A stretch of 64,000 bases of DNA from Pisaster brevispinus (lineage: Eukaryota > Echinodermata > Asteroidea > Forcipulatida > Asteriidae): assembly GCA_023634235.1 (NCBI GenBank), contig JAMKCF010000003.1, positions 8,568,742 through 8,632,741 of the forward strand. The letters are read 5' to 3'. The position numbers and the translations under genes are program-made. Shown piece after piece: positions 53,325-64,000 of this stretch (position 1 is the stretch's first letter; each line of letters opens with the position of its first letter). Below the pieces are notes generated by a model. That model ran no database searches and had not been told where the DNA came from. It was given only the letters and a program-made list of their open reading frames with translations.

Positions 53325-55410
53325 TCTAAACATTATGAAACAAAAACATTGAAACCGTTTGTTATAAAAGTTTTACTTCTGTAAACCCATGTCTCAAAGT
53401 GTAGACCTATTATGTGAAGGCCTACAATATAAATAAAGTTCAATGAAATTCATATTGAGCTATAAATAATATAACAACTTCAATGGACAAAGAGGATCAG
53501 CTGAAACCATGGAGGAAGGACAAAGTTTACCAGATCATTGGAAATTCTCTAGTACTACCGCGGCTCTCAAAACGTGCGTGAAATGGGGTTTACCTTTTCC
53601 GTTTTGTTTGTGTACAATGTTTGTTTCTCATGTAGTTTATTGTATCGTGAACACCCCCATACATGGATCATCAAATGTGTTGGTATGAAATAATAATAGA
53701 GTAACAAGGCACTACTGAGCAGTACCAAGTGAGTCCATTATTTTATATAATGGATTGGTCTTAAGCGACAGTAAGTTTCAGTAAGATTTCCATGCACTAT
53801 TTCAATTAGCCTGTTTGAGATATGGCGAACACCATGTGAGTGCAATGTTGGGTTTTAGTGTATACAGACAGATTTACCCGAGCCAAATAGTGCAGATGTA
53901 AGGTGTCCACCATACATGTATCTCAAAATGAACTTATCAAGAAAGGAACATGTGGGGTTTGATGAAACACAAAACTGTTATTGTATACAAGCCATGTCTT
54001 TCGGTGTGACCTTTGTAAATAATGCCTTTTCATCGAGGTCTGTAGTATGGTACGTTTTGCTATTTAGAAACGAAGGGATAGTGCGTAAAGGTCACTATAT
54101 TTCGGGTCATACATTATTTTCTTTTGTCAAAGTGTTATAAAACAACCATTGAGTGGAGTTTTAGGATACAAATTGGTTGAGTACGCACACAACGCCTTCT
54201 CCAGTACGTCCAACATGGAAACACGTAAAACGTTTCTGACTTTTTTTACCGCCATGGGAATTTTTAAATTCGACATGACGGTTTTAGCGGGGAAACCTAA
54301 ATTAGTAGAGATGCCTACCCAGCACGTGTAGATGCATGTACGTTGCCACGGTCCTTTTATTCAAAAACCTTCTGTAGCCTATAAACTATACTCACATAAT
54401 TATTGCAAACACTTCATTTTGCACCTCGTACAGAAACGGGTAAATATCGGACAAATTGATATTCACCATCAGGGATTTGTTCCCCGCTAAAGTCTACCCA
54501 AGCATTCAAGAAATGGTGAGCAGCGGCCCACTATCAGCTTGAGCTTTTCAAAACCTACAATAAAAACAGAAGTACGCTGAAATTATTAAAAAACAGCCCA
54601 GAAATGAAAATACTTCCAAAACTACATTGTATAAAACATTTCGCGGAAAAATCAGAGTAACATTACTTACATTACAAAAGAATTTACCAGCCAGCAATGC
54701 ATTTTTATTACCCAATAATAACAAGAATTTACATCAGAGTGAAAGACAAAATGGTTTTATAGCGTGAAAGTAATACTTGCGTATAAAAAAATATACAACA
54801 GTGGTTTGTTATGACTATTTGTTATGCTCTCATTGGAATTTTCCTTTAACAATAATAAAATAGCGACAATTAAAGAATAATATTTTGCACACATTATAGC
54901 ATTCACTTTTTCCTATACGAGCAACGTAACTAGTGTAATTCTGTCTTAATGTATACATGTGATTGATGCGTTGTATTATTGTTTCTCCATTAGGCACTTT
55001 TTGTGTAAAAATATAAGACTAAACCTTTGCAAGATTATACTCCTTCTAGCTTCAGTTTTGTACCGTTTATTTGATGAAAAACAATTTATTATAAAAAATG
55101 GTTGAGCAGGTTCAGCTTTTGTGGGAAGTTTAAAATGTCTGAGTTTGACACAAACATTTCACACAACAATTTTGAAAGACATAATTATAGGATTATTTTT
55201 CCCTCAATCATTCATTTATAACCATTAAAAGCAAAAATTAAAACAGTAGGCCCTATCAACTTATAAATTGTGCTATACAGGGAAAAAAAGTCGAAACAAA
55301 AAGCCAAAACATAGGGCAACCTTTAGGGAAAACCAACACATAACTCAGGAAAGATTGCAATCATGAAGTAAGGAATCAATTAACCACCTTAAAATGTCAA
55401 AAGAATATTT
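53325..55410. other. No gene recognised
   Basis: AT-rich sequence between the minisatellite and the TTAA MITE. Short plus-strand frames at 53916-54331 have no recognisable domain. Confidence 0.45.
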
Positions 55411-55417
55411 ATCTTAA

Positions 55418-55794
55418 AGGCAAAGTATACCTTTGGTTTTTGGAACCGTTCGATTGTTGAAATCCTATAAAAAATTTAGGTATAAATACAATAAAACTAA
55501 CCTGTGAAAATTTAATTTCAAAATTCAGTAGCGTTTTGTATTCATTTATTTTTTTATTGCCGAAATCTGAAGCGGTTACGTCCACACAGGATAAATAATC
55601 CTTAATTGGAACACAGAATCTGAGAAACGTGTCATGCAGATGCGTTTCTCAGATTGCACTGTTTTGAATCCCCCTCTCTAAACAGCATTCCTTGGAAGGA
55701 AATTCTGCAGTGCTTCTCACCAAGTAAGTTTTTACATAACTCTCATGAATTTTAGGAGCAACTACCACAAAAAAACCACAGGCATACCCACCCT
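55418..55794. mobile_element. TTAA-flanked MITE, 377 bp
   Basis: TTAA lies at 55414-55417 and 55795-55798. The ends AGGCAAAGTATACCTTTGG and the inverse AGGGTGGGTATGCCTGTGG form an imperfect TIR continuing into GTTTTT. Internally it has a hairpin CTGAGAAACGTGTCATGCAG with GCGTTTCTCAGA (55618-55655). The family is typical of TTAA-targeting elements (piggyBac or Kolobok). No transposase is present. Confidence 0.8.
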
Positions 55795-55799
55795 TTAAG

Positions 55800-58020
55800 G
55801 GTTGAGGAAAATATTTTGGAGCAAACATGTTTGTTTTAAATGTCTCTCACGGTCTTGTCTCCACACACAGTATTCGATAATAACAATTTTTTTTTAAATC
55901 ATACAAATTATGTACATGTTTAAAACGGATCACTGATAATTCAAATTCAGTGCTCACCTTAAGTTCATTCGTTGCCCATAAAAACTAAGATATTTGTGAT
56001 CATAATCCGCATTGATACTATGTCAACATTCAACACTATAAACTGCATTGTATATATACCAAGATAAAGTGTGTGGTCCTTTACATGTATTGTACATGGA
56101 ACTTGCAAAGAGGGGTGCAGCCCATACAAAAGGATTACAGATTGCACAATGAACTTGAGGGAAGGTGCACAATCGGTTCACTTTCTCTATAGTCCAACCG
56201 TACAAAAGGGATGAATGAAATGTAGGGAGCTCCACGCAGGAGTGCCAGATGTACTTATCCAAATGACGAAATATGTTTATCTCGCCAAGATGTCGACTTG
56301 TCCTGTTTATATCTCACCAAGTGCACAATTGTACTCTTGGACTTACTAAGAGCAAGTAGTGTGCAAACCATGGCTCTTGCCTTTTTAAACTTGTTATTAA
56401 ATAAACCCTTGGTCACCTCGTGTTTCAAATTAATATCAATATAAAGTATTCACTCGTTGATCAAACGGGCGGTGTTCTTTGAAAGTCCTGTAAATTGCCT
56501 GAAGTATGCTTATGAGTTTGTTATGTTCTGACAAAGCGTTACTGGCAGAATATTTTCCAGATCACTCAAATTATTTCATATGTACATTTGTATATGGCAT
56601 GTATTTCTTGAAAATGATTATGTGAATAAAAATTGTGGAAAATCACTCAAGGAGCATTTCTACGGAAACGCTTCATTAGCCAGTTATCGATTTCCATAAC
56701 ATACATTCACTTGATTCTTTTACGAAAAACAAATTTTAAGCAGTAATTTCTCAGGATGTTTGGTCCCAATACAATCTTTCATTCAATTAAATCTGTCAGA
56801 CAAGATAATATCTGAAAAGAAACATACTTGGGTAGTGAGCACCAGTGTATAAATGTATATTGCAAATGATGAAATTAATTTTAAAAAATGTTTTGTCCGA
56901 TCTTCCCAGACGTTTGTTTTCAAGTAAGACTGATTGATAGCTTAATCTGTAACAGGTGTCCTAATTATCACATTAGTTTTAAAGGTAAAGTGTAAGAACT
57001 GACCTTGATTTCGCAAAAAGTTTGATCTTAACTACATGTATATTAGTTGCTAAGCAAAGTGTGATGCCACAATACAAACCACTGTGGTAATATTGTCAAC
57101 TCATCTTGAGATGAATCTTAGTGCTTTGTGAAATTGGCCCCTGCACATGTATACATATTTTTCAAGAAACAAAATGTGCTTTTAAAAGTTACATCGCAGT
57201 CTGACAATAGATGTACCGTTCATATTTTGAGGAAAAAAGAAAGGTTTATGAGAATTTAACTTAGATACAGTCATAGTGTTTTTAGCCAGATGGGTGTCTG
57301 GGTGTCTTTTGGAAACCCTGTTTTAAGTTTGGACACCCTGTTTTATCTGTCATATACATGTAAATGTATTGTAAGTGAACAATTTGGACACCCAGTTTTA
57401 AGTTTGAACCCCCTTTACAAAATCCTGGCTAAAACTTCTGGATACAGTTTTATAACAATTGTATGCTAACTTGCAGACAACATGTTACAGAAAACCACAT
57501 CACATGGGAGCACTATGTTTAAGTAGTTATTCAATTTCACACTTGCATGAGCTTAACAGGCTGCTTAAAAAACTTCAAGTAAAACACATCATGAGCTCAG
57601 AATCTGCAAAGAAGTTGTGTTTGTTTTTCAATATCAACTACAAGTACTTCATAGCTTGTATTTCAAAGCATTCTCCAGTGTAGCACATGTTTTACAGCTC
57701 AGGATTTCGACTGGACCAGAATTACTTTTTATAAGTCCAAAGATACATAGTATGTATTTCTCCTCTTTTTAAATTTGCTGAACAAGCACTAGCATGTCTT
57801 TACAAAATTGCGATTTGAAAAACACAGCAAGACTGCAGGACTTGTGAGTTGTTAATTACCAGTACTGGGCTTGATCTGGTGGTCAAGAGGGTATTACAAG
57901 CCCCGTATTTGTAAATTTGTGTACAATGCAAAAACGGGGTGTTTTGACACCACGGGTGTTGCCACATACCGAAGACTCGAAAGAGAGAATCAAAATTCAC
58001 ATCATAGGGTATTAAAATAA
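55800..58020. other. No gene recognised; probable intergenic DNA beyond GXYLT
   Basis: AT-rich DNA with a MITE-like segment at 57000-57145. A short motif, TGGACACCC with TGTTTTA(A/T), repeats at 57293-57410 (GGGTGTCTGGGTGTCTTTTG). No exon recognised. Confidence 0.45.
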
Positions 58021-58025
58021 TGTAA

Positions 58026-58195
58026 TAGACCTTATGCACATGACGTCATTTCAATAGGGCGCCCTCGCCTAGAGGTCAAAAGGAGGTTGTTCATTGGCCA
58101 ATGTGCGCCGCGCATACAAATCTGTGCGTTTCGATTGTTTCGTCACCGTTTTTCCTCAAAGATGGCGGCTGGATGACATCAAAGCAAAAGGTCCA
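58026..58195. mobile_element. CRE/CCAAT/GATGGCGG MITE, copy 2
   Basis: It starts TAGACCTTATGCACATGACG and ends AAAGGTCCA, with ATTGGCCAAT and AAGATGGCGG conserved. It lies about 390 bp beyond the GXYLT stop codon and may be in its 3' UTR. Confidence 0.85.
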
Positions 58196-58582
58196 TTGTT
58201 TTAGCTGAAATTATTGTTATTTACTGCCCTTTGGTGTAAATTTTGATTCTTTTTGGGTATCTACATGTGAAAACACCCATGGTGTCAATTTTAACATCCC
58301 AGTTGTTGCAGTGTACACACACAAAGTATACTTTTCACAAAAGGTCCTTAAATCTTTCAGTGCAAATAAAATGAATACAACCAGCATTGGTCCATTAAAA
58401 AAGGTTAACAAAGAGGACAAATTAGAACATAAATGTAATGAAGCATTGTAAAATATTGACACATTTTCCATCTAACCCCATTTTTTCTATAATTTAAAAC
58501 CCCCTACAAATCTGAAATCATGGCACAGAATTTAGTACCTTTTGATACAAAATTTACACACACATAAGTACTTTTGAGAAAA

Positions 58583-60511
58583 TTAAGGATGGATCTGTTG
58601 CAATGTTGCAATCACAGGATGCTGTAATGCCTTGGTACAGTACATATTCACAACATCTTGTTGCAAAAACCGCTGACGTAACGGCTGGATCAGCCCAGAG
58701 TTTAGATCTGCCCCAAATGGAAAGTCCCTAAATGCCTCATAAATGACTCGAAATGGACGCTGCTTATCATTGTGGTATACGCCCCTGTTACCATGAATTA
58801 CCGCCACACCCTCTTTGGTTATGCGATGGCAATTCAGTGAATACATACAGTGATCAGGACGAATGTTCCACTCACATGGGTAGACGTACACCAACTCCGG
58901 GTGAAAATGAAACAATATATTGATTAGGTCCTGGTCCCCCCAAGTGATTTTAGTTTTGTACTCTCTGTAGATTGGTAGGATCTTTGCAGACCATCCGAAT
59001 GCACGCATCCTCGTTAAGTTCATCAGCATGACGCCTGAGTTAAGTCCTGTGGCACCGTGGTAGGGATGCCTTGCGAAGCGGTTATACCAACCAATGCTGG
59101 TCACTTCATGCTCAGGGGTCAGCGCTGCCAGCTGTGTAGAATTGAACTTTTGGAAAAAACTCCAAATGTGTTGCAATGGCTTGATGAACAAAATGTCGGT
59201 GTCCACATACAGAAGAGCATCCGTGTCAGTCAAGAGGTCTGGTAGAAATAATCTCTGCGTGGCACACTTTTTAAACATTTTCTTCCACTCTTCAAAGTTT
59301 TCACCCGGAGGGAAAGAAATGCTGTGAATGTCAAAAGAAATTCTGCTCTGGAAGGGGGCAGGCCATGATTTGATCCGGCCAGCGATGTTTACTTGTAGTT
59401 GGTCCTCAGCAAAAATGTGAAAGTGCAACGGCAAGGGGGTTGTTATTGCTGCAGATTTGAGCATGACTAATGCTTCATCGGTTCTGTCTCCACATACTAC
59501 TACTGCTATCACCATCTTTCCTTTGACGTTTGGTGCTATGTCACTACCTTGATTATTAATATTTTGAGGGGCAGCAAGCGGGGGTTGTTGTTGCCCCTTG
59601 AAAGCAGGAGGGTGCACACCTTTTGCTGGGGCAAACGGTTGATGCTGGGGTTGATTTGCTTTTGCATTCTGCTGAATATTAACAGCAGGGGGGTGAACTT
59701 CCTGATGCACAGCTTGATGCTTCGCCATTTGAATAACTGCTTTGTTTTCAACTGGCACTGGTGCCTGTTGATTGAAATGGTGTTGCTGTTGAACTTTGTT
59801 TTCAACTGGCACTGGTGCCTGTTGATTGAAATGGTGTTGCTGTTGAACTTTGTTTTCAACTGGCACTGGTGCCTGTGGATTGAAATGTTGTTGCTGTTGA
59901 TTTGGCTGGTTGACATTGTGATTTATCCGACTGTTTTCTTGCAGGGCAGGCGAACCATCATGCATCACTTTAGCAGTAGGCTGTAGACGAATCGGTGCAT
60001 CAAAACCTTTTCGGTGTATAATTTCATGGTGATTATCGCTATCAGTGTTTCCATTTTGGAGGGCGTCACCTTTCAAATGTGAGGCTGCAGGAGACTCGTG
60101 CTTGACATTATGACCATTCACACTCAACTGGTGACCTCCTTTGGGACTATCTTTGTTTACAGTTTCAACATCAGATTTTTTGTTACTGTCAGCAAAACTG
60201 TCTGAACTCCCAATTACCTTTTCCCCAGCCGCTTTATCTTGAAGCACTGGATGCAGTTGCTGCTTTAAATGTAAAGGCTCCCGCAAATGGCCTCCCCTAT
60301 CACCATCACCCATGATGACATTCCTGGATTCAGGTGCCACACGAACTCCGAGAGTGTGGTTGTGACTGGTGGCTGCTTCATAGTAAAATCCACACATCAT
60401 TCCTAAACTGAAGACCGAAACCACAAATATGATGTACAGGAGTTTGCTACACCGGCGACCCCGCATGATGACTGCACTGTGGTAGCACTCACTGCTACAT
60501 TCAGTAGACAC
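58583..60511 (-). CDS. GXYLT: Glucoside xylosyltransferase-type GT8 glycosyltransferase, intact, single exon, 642 aa
   Basis: GXYLT enzymes add xylose from UDP-xylose to O-linked glucose on EGF repeats of proteins such as Notch, in the secretory pathway. The start at 60511 gives a 22-residue cytoplasmic tail and one membrane anchor at about residues 23-44 (YIIFVVSVFSLGMMCGF), so a type II protein. A second Met at residue 16 (60466), before RGRR, is an equally good start. Residues 45-330 are a long polar stem rich in Gln, His, Asn and Pro, with three 18-residue repeats at 205-258. The GT8 domain spans about 332-640: MVIAVVVCGDR, FHIFAEDQLQ, EWKKMFKKCATQRLFLP, the metal-binding DTD at 437-439 in LLYVDTDILF, IGWYNRFARHPY, LNSGV at 490-494, WGDQDLIN at 524-531 and HGNRGVYH at 573-580. 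All the key motifs I looked for are present. The segment between LNSGVMLMN and WGDQD looks shorter than in vertebrate GXYLT1. That gene is multi-exon, so this copy is either a retrogene or has lost its introns. Confidence 0.93.
   Translation of the reverse strand: MSTECSSECYHSAVIMRGRRCSKLLYIIFVVSVFSLGMMCGFYYEAATSHNHTLGVRVAPESRNVIMGDGDRGGHLREPLHLKQQLHPVLQDKAAGEKVIGSSDSFADSNKKSDVETVNKDSPKGGHQLSVNGHNVKHESPAASHLKGDALQNGNTDSDNHHEIIHRKGFDAPIRLQPTAKVMHDGSPALQENSRINHNVNQPNQQQQHFNPQAPVPVENKVQQQHHFNQQAPVPVENKVQQQHHFNQQAPVPVENKAVIQMAKHQAVHQEVHPPAVNIQQNAKANQPQHQPFAPAKGVHPPAFKGQQQPPLAAPQNINNQGSDIAPNVKGKMVIAVVVCGDRTDEALVMLKSAAITTPLPLHFHIFAEDQLQVNIAGRIKSWPAPFQSRISFDIHSISFPPGENFEEWKKMFKKCATQRLFLPDLLTDTDALLYVDTDILFIKPLQHIWSFFQKFNSTQLAALTPEHEVTSIGWYNRFARHPYHGATGLNSGVMLMNLTRMRAFGWSAKILPIYREYKTKITWGDQDLINILFHFHPELVYVYPCEWNIRPDHCMYSLNCHRITKEGVAVIHGNRGVYHNDKQRPFRVIYEAFRDFPFGADLNSGLIQPLRQRFLQQDVVNMYCTKALQHPVIATLQQIHP
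59741..59902 (-). repeat. Three 54-bp tandem repeats coding 18 residues each within the GXYLT stem
   Basis: Units lie at 59741-59794, 59795-59848 and 59849-59902. Each encodes a version of QQQHHFNQQAPVPVENKV. The first two units in plus order are almost identical in DNA, which implies recent duplication or gene conversion. The third differs by a few bases and gives NPQ in place of NQQ. The length is a multiple of three, so copy-number change keeps the reading frame. Confidence 0.95.
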
Positions 60512-61000
60512 TTGTCAGATGAGAAAACTCCAACACTTGTTACTAGCTTGCGTCATGGAAGCCAACTGCCAGCAGTAATGCGTCCTCATCAAACGAGAGT
60601 TACGGTACATATGTATTGTACATACATGTACACCAACACTGCACTGCCATCAATATTGAGTGGTTTGCCGCTGTAAAGCTACCGGATTGCCTGTCGACCT
60701 GACACGTTTACAATAATGTCCTTCAGGGGGATTGGTTCCCCCTATTCATCACACAAAATCGAACTCGGCATTACTTTTAGCCATCCATCCGTAAACATTC
60801 TGATCTCACGTGTGAGAGATAGATAAATACAGCTCACCGTGTGGTGTTACATGAGGAAATGACTGCGGGGCGGGCGCGCAGGGGCAGTGAAAAAATGTAT
60901 GAGATCGTAACGGAGATCAGATTTACCGCCCTCTGTTGACGGATCAGAGCTTTTCCGCACCGGATAATGTACAGACCCGTAGACTATTAAAAACTTAAGA
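60512..61000 (-). promoter_or_regulatory. Probable GXYLT 5' UTR and promoter region
   Basis: This stretch lies upstream of the GXYLT start. It holds a CACGTG E-box within TCTCACGTGTGAGAG near 60807-60821 and a short GC-rich block (GGGGCGGGCGCGCAGGGGC) near 60867-60885, the only one in the neighbourhood. No TATA box is evident. The transcription start cannot be fixed. The assignment rests on position and base composition. Confidence 0.35.
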
Positions 61001-64000
61001 TTTTCTTCTTTCAAAGACAAGCACATTTTTAGAGATTTGGGAGCCAGCGAGAAAGAATACTTTTCTTTTGCCTATTGTATGTTATTAATTGTTGTTATTT
61101 TCGATATTTGTTATTATTTTATTACAATTTATGTTATTTGTTTTATTATTATTTCTAGAAAACCAATCTTGCGAGCATTGACGTTTAGTCACAAACAGGG
61201 GTTCATTTCATCATGATTTCATTGATCTGCTGGTTGTGAAGCCAAGGACTCTCATAACTTAGCGAACTTAAATACTTTTTTTCACTGAAGTGAAAACATC
61301 TATATTTTTATATTAAAAATAACCGACCAAAACAAATGCTATGACATTGTTGCCTGAGTGCAAAATGTTGTTATGATAAAGAGTGACAGTTTATCAATAT
61401 CCTGATTCAATTGGACTCTCGAGGACCCCATACTGGCCAGCTGCACTCCCGCACTTTGGGTTGTACAGTGGCGTAGTAGCGACCGGCGCCGACCAATGCT
61501 AGCGGCGCAACGTGGACCCTGCGAACCACAGATACACCCCAACTTAGGATGCGGGCGGATTTATGAAGGATGCATTATCAGTTCTAACAGGACGTGTGGC
61601 CAGGTGACTCATCAAGGAACGGTTGCGGCCAGTTCCAACGCGGGTGACCACCAGAGAATGGTTTTAAAACTAACTGCCCGTAACGCGAAGGTCTCAAAGG
61701 GGTTGGATTTGTGTGAGTGGTCGATGGGATAACCCATGGATGAAGTGTAGAAGGTTGCACCACCAAAGACCACGTGAAGAGGAGGGTCTAAACTAACCTA
61801 AATATTATTTTACCCAACCCAACTGTTTGCAAGGGGGTACCAGAAGTTCACTGTCTGAGTTATTTATACGTACCTTTTTGATATTAATAAATATGACCTT
61901 TTAATACAACAGGCAAGTGAAAATGGGTCAAATTCATTGACAAAGAGCTGCCAAGCGTGCAGACGACTGCTTCAAAAACACTGATGCAACCATGAGCAAG
62001 ATTGCACATTTTCTCAGGCTGATTTTTTTTACAGGCCTATAATAAGGCCCACTTGGAATTTCAGAGTTAGTCAAAAACAAGGTCATTGAGCCCGTGTGGA
62101 TTTAGAACTTTCACTCAGCACGTGGAGTTCACAGTCCAACTTTGCTGTTGTAAGACGGGAAAACACAAAAGTCTTTTTGGTGAGAACGCACAGGGTGCAC
62201 CCCATCTAGATAATTCATATAGCACCTCGTGTACTACACAAATCTGCATATAAGTTTCACAGCCTTTTGAAATAAAAAGACAACATAAGCAGTGCAATGT
62301 AAACGTCAGTTTTCTTTTCAATTTCATGGGGTCTGTCCATCCTCAGAGCCCTTCGAGCTACGCCCCATCACTGATACAATTTCAAACAGAAAAGCGGCCA
62401 TCTTGGAAACGGGTCCCACGCCTCGAAAAAGGATCTGAGCATAACGAAATACCATCAATATTTATAGAGAAGAGTCAAAATTTATAACCATAATGTGCAC
62501 TATTGGACCATTTCCACAATTCCTAAAATAATGAGGCTTGGTGCATTTATGTCACTCAGTGTGTGCAACCTGCAACTGTCATGGAACGGGAGCATTTGCA
62601 GCCCCAATCTTGAAAGCATTTCGTGATTTGTGGTGGTTTTTTTTCAAAATCAAAGTCGCCAGGGGATACATCACCATCTGGTTGGCCATGCAATACTTGT
62701 TGTTTGTTGAGGTTATAGCTTGTGCGACAGGGAGAATGAATCATATCAATGTCTCAATGTTTTCTACACGCAGATCCTTGGAGCCAATCACCCAAGAAAT
62801 AATTGTATCTATCACTGCATCACTTACAAGTCCCAGCGGTTGGCTGAAGGTGAACATGCATTAGACAACTAAAAACAGGTGAGTTCAGTCATCGCACGGC
62901 AACGATTCGTGTTGGGCGTAAAATAATGTCGTTCTGCGCAGCATAACTTTGCGCAATCTCATGATCTAGGATGTACTGAAATTGCCCGGATATGATTTTC
63001 AATTTGGGAAGTCCAACAAAGAGGTCTTTGGGTTACGGTGAAGCCAGACTGTCTCAATTAACATAGTTCCTCTCGAAGAAACAAAAGATGTGGTCTGAAT
63101 CAAGCCAATGACTTGACTTGGGCTAATTGTTCGACGGCCGGCCCAATTCTGTTTGCACCGCGCTGACGTCAAGGAAGCACCGGCGACCATGCATGCAGTT
63201 ATTTTAGGCTAATTATTTTTGTGGTCTAGATTTCATTCAAATCGGCGAGTGACAACAGAGATTTGAAAAGGAAACGCATACTGTTATCCAGTAGTGATCT
63301 TTGAGAATTTATATGCTCGTTTGTTTTGATCACTCACAGAATCCAGCATAATGGCTGTATTTTATATGTATTATGCTTCAAAATAATAAAATAAATAACA
63401 AATAACATAATAAATAAATAAAAGAATAAATAAATAAAAACGCTGCAGGAACACAAACTTATTCCGACAAGGTATTTCAGTGAGCAGTAACAAAATGCAC
63501 TAGTATTTAGAGCACTGCTTATCTCAAGTGGCATTTCAAATTCCAATTGAATAATAATCAACATCCCAAATCATTATTTTCCGGGACTGAGTTTGCGAAG
63601 TGCATAATGTTTAGCACTTTGCAAAGTGTTTCCAACGTCGGAATTTCGCGCTTCTGCCGGCCCGGGCCCCTTTGAACATTCGATCGGAAAAAACGCACGT
63701 CGAAACAGAAGCTGCAAGTGCAAAACGGCTAACCCGCTCATATGGGTGTTGAGTCAATCGTATTATTTCCGGGCTGAAGACATAAGGAAAAACTGAACAT
63801 GGTAAACTGCATTCTTGCAAATTTCAGCGAGTGTCCGCAGGAGCAAACACCTGCAGCCAATTCACGAAGGGAAATGACAACTTAAAATGATAGACCCGCT
63901 GGGTCAAAGACACAATCCCCACTGGGGCTACTGATCATCCAAGGTTCACTCAAAGTTTACCTTCGCTCGATTCAGCCCAATTAATAAAGTTATCCGCTCT
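61001..64000. other. No gene recognised; one GC-richer repeat-like block
   Basis: 61440-61800 is GC-richer (CAGTGGCGTAGTAGCGACCG, CCCGTAACGCGAAGGTCTCA) and looks like a retroposon or SINE-type fragment, family unknown. The rest shows no supported feature. Confidence 0.4.

Noticed and set aside
59536..59986. Open frames on both strands overlapping the GXYLT stem
   Set aside because: They are shadow frames of the 54-bp coding repeats. The GXYLT frame is the one with family motifs.
1..64000. CRISPR arrays, bacterial operons or phage-type systems
   Set aside because: Spliced animal-type exons, MITEs and SINE-like repeats show a eukaryotic nuclear genome. The regular arrays found are transposon arms without spacers.

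Overview
The window is eukaryotic and repeat-rich. Coding exons are split by consensus GT/AG introns. The rest is AT-rich DNA packed with miniature inverted-repeat elements (MITEs), SINE-like sequences, retrotransposon debris and microsatellites. The secreted fibrinogen-related/discoidin gene, the GXYLT-type glycosyltransferase and the style of the repeats point to a marine deuterostome invertebrate. An echinoderm, perhaps a sea star, is my best guess, but the species cannot be fixed from the sequence alone.

Gene 1 (minus strand, about 26.1 kb down to 4.4 kb, 3' end not found). I could reconstruct nine exons. Exon 1 encodes a signal peptide (26066-26111). Next come a cysteine-bearing exon resembling the second half of a netrin-type NTR module (16233-16472), two exons with the first two thirds of a fibrinogen C-terminal domain, FReD (14170-14291, 12500-12764), two discoidin (F5/8 type C) domains of two exons each (10997-11253 with 6181-6307; 5097-5419 with 4614-4755), and an exon with the C-terminal part of a FReD (4368-4523). 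All eight junctions agree in phase. The discoidin exon pairs are symmetric 1-0/0-1 cassettes lying exactly where the FReD has a phase-1 intron. The gene model therefore places two discoidin domains inside a split fibrinogen domain.

The introns of gene 1 are filled with mobile DNA. Two elements stand out: 7143-9025 and 17372-22064. Each has long terminal inverted repeats built from about 20-bp tandem units, starts with TA(C/T)GG, and is flanked by a perfect 6-bp direct repeat. Each carries coding debris from another transposon: a Penelope-like reverse transcriptase in the first, an integrase-type ORF fragment and a LINE 3' end in the second. A related repeat at 23.9 kb preserves what looks like the empty target site of the first. 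Other families include an 8-bp-TSD element in two copies, a nearly perfect 242-bp palindrome, a CRE/CCAAT/GATGGCGG-bearing MITE in two clear copies, TTAA-flanked MITEs and a scrambled set of interleaved inverted repeats at 14.5-15.5 kb.

The middle (about 28-58 kb) is gene-poor: SINE-like and MITE copies, minisatellites (31.2-32.0 and 52.5-53.3 kb), a tandem duplication (34.7-35.2 kb) and homopolymer tracts. I found no convincing host gene there, only one weak candidate exon at 36.7-36.9 kb.

Gene 2 (minus strand, 58583-60511) is an intact, single-exon type II membrane glycosyltransferase of family GT8, of the glucoside xylosyltransferase (GXYLT) type. It has an unusually long Gln/His/Pro-rich stem containing three 54-bp tandem repeats. 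Its promoter should lie in 60.5-61.0 kb. The remainder to 64 kb shows no recognisable gene.
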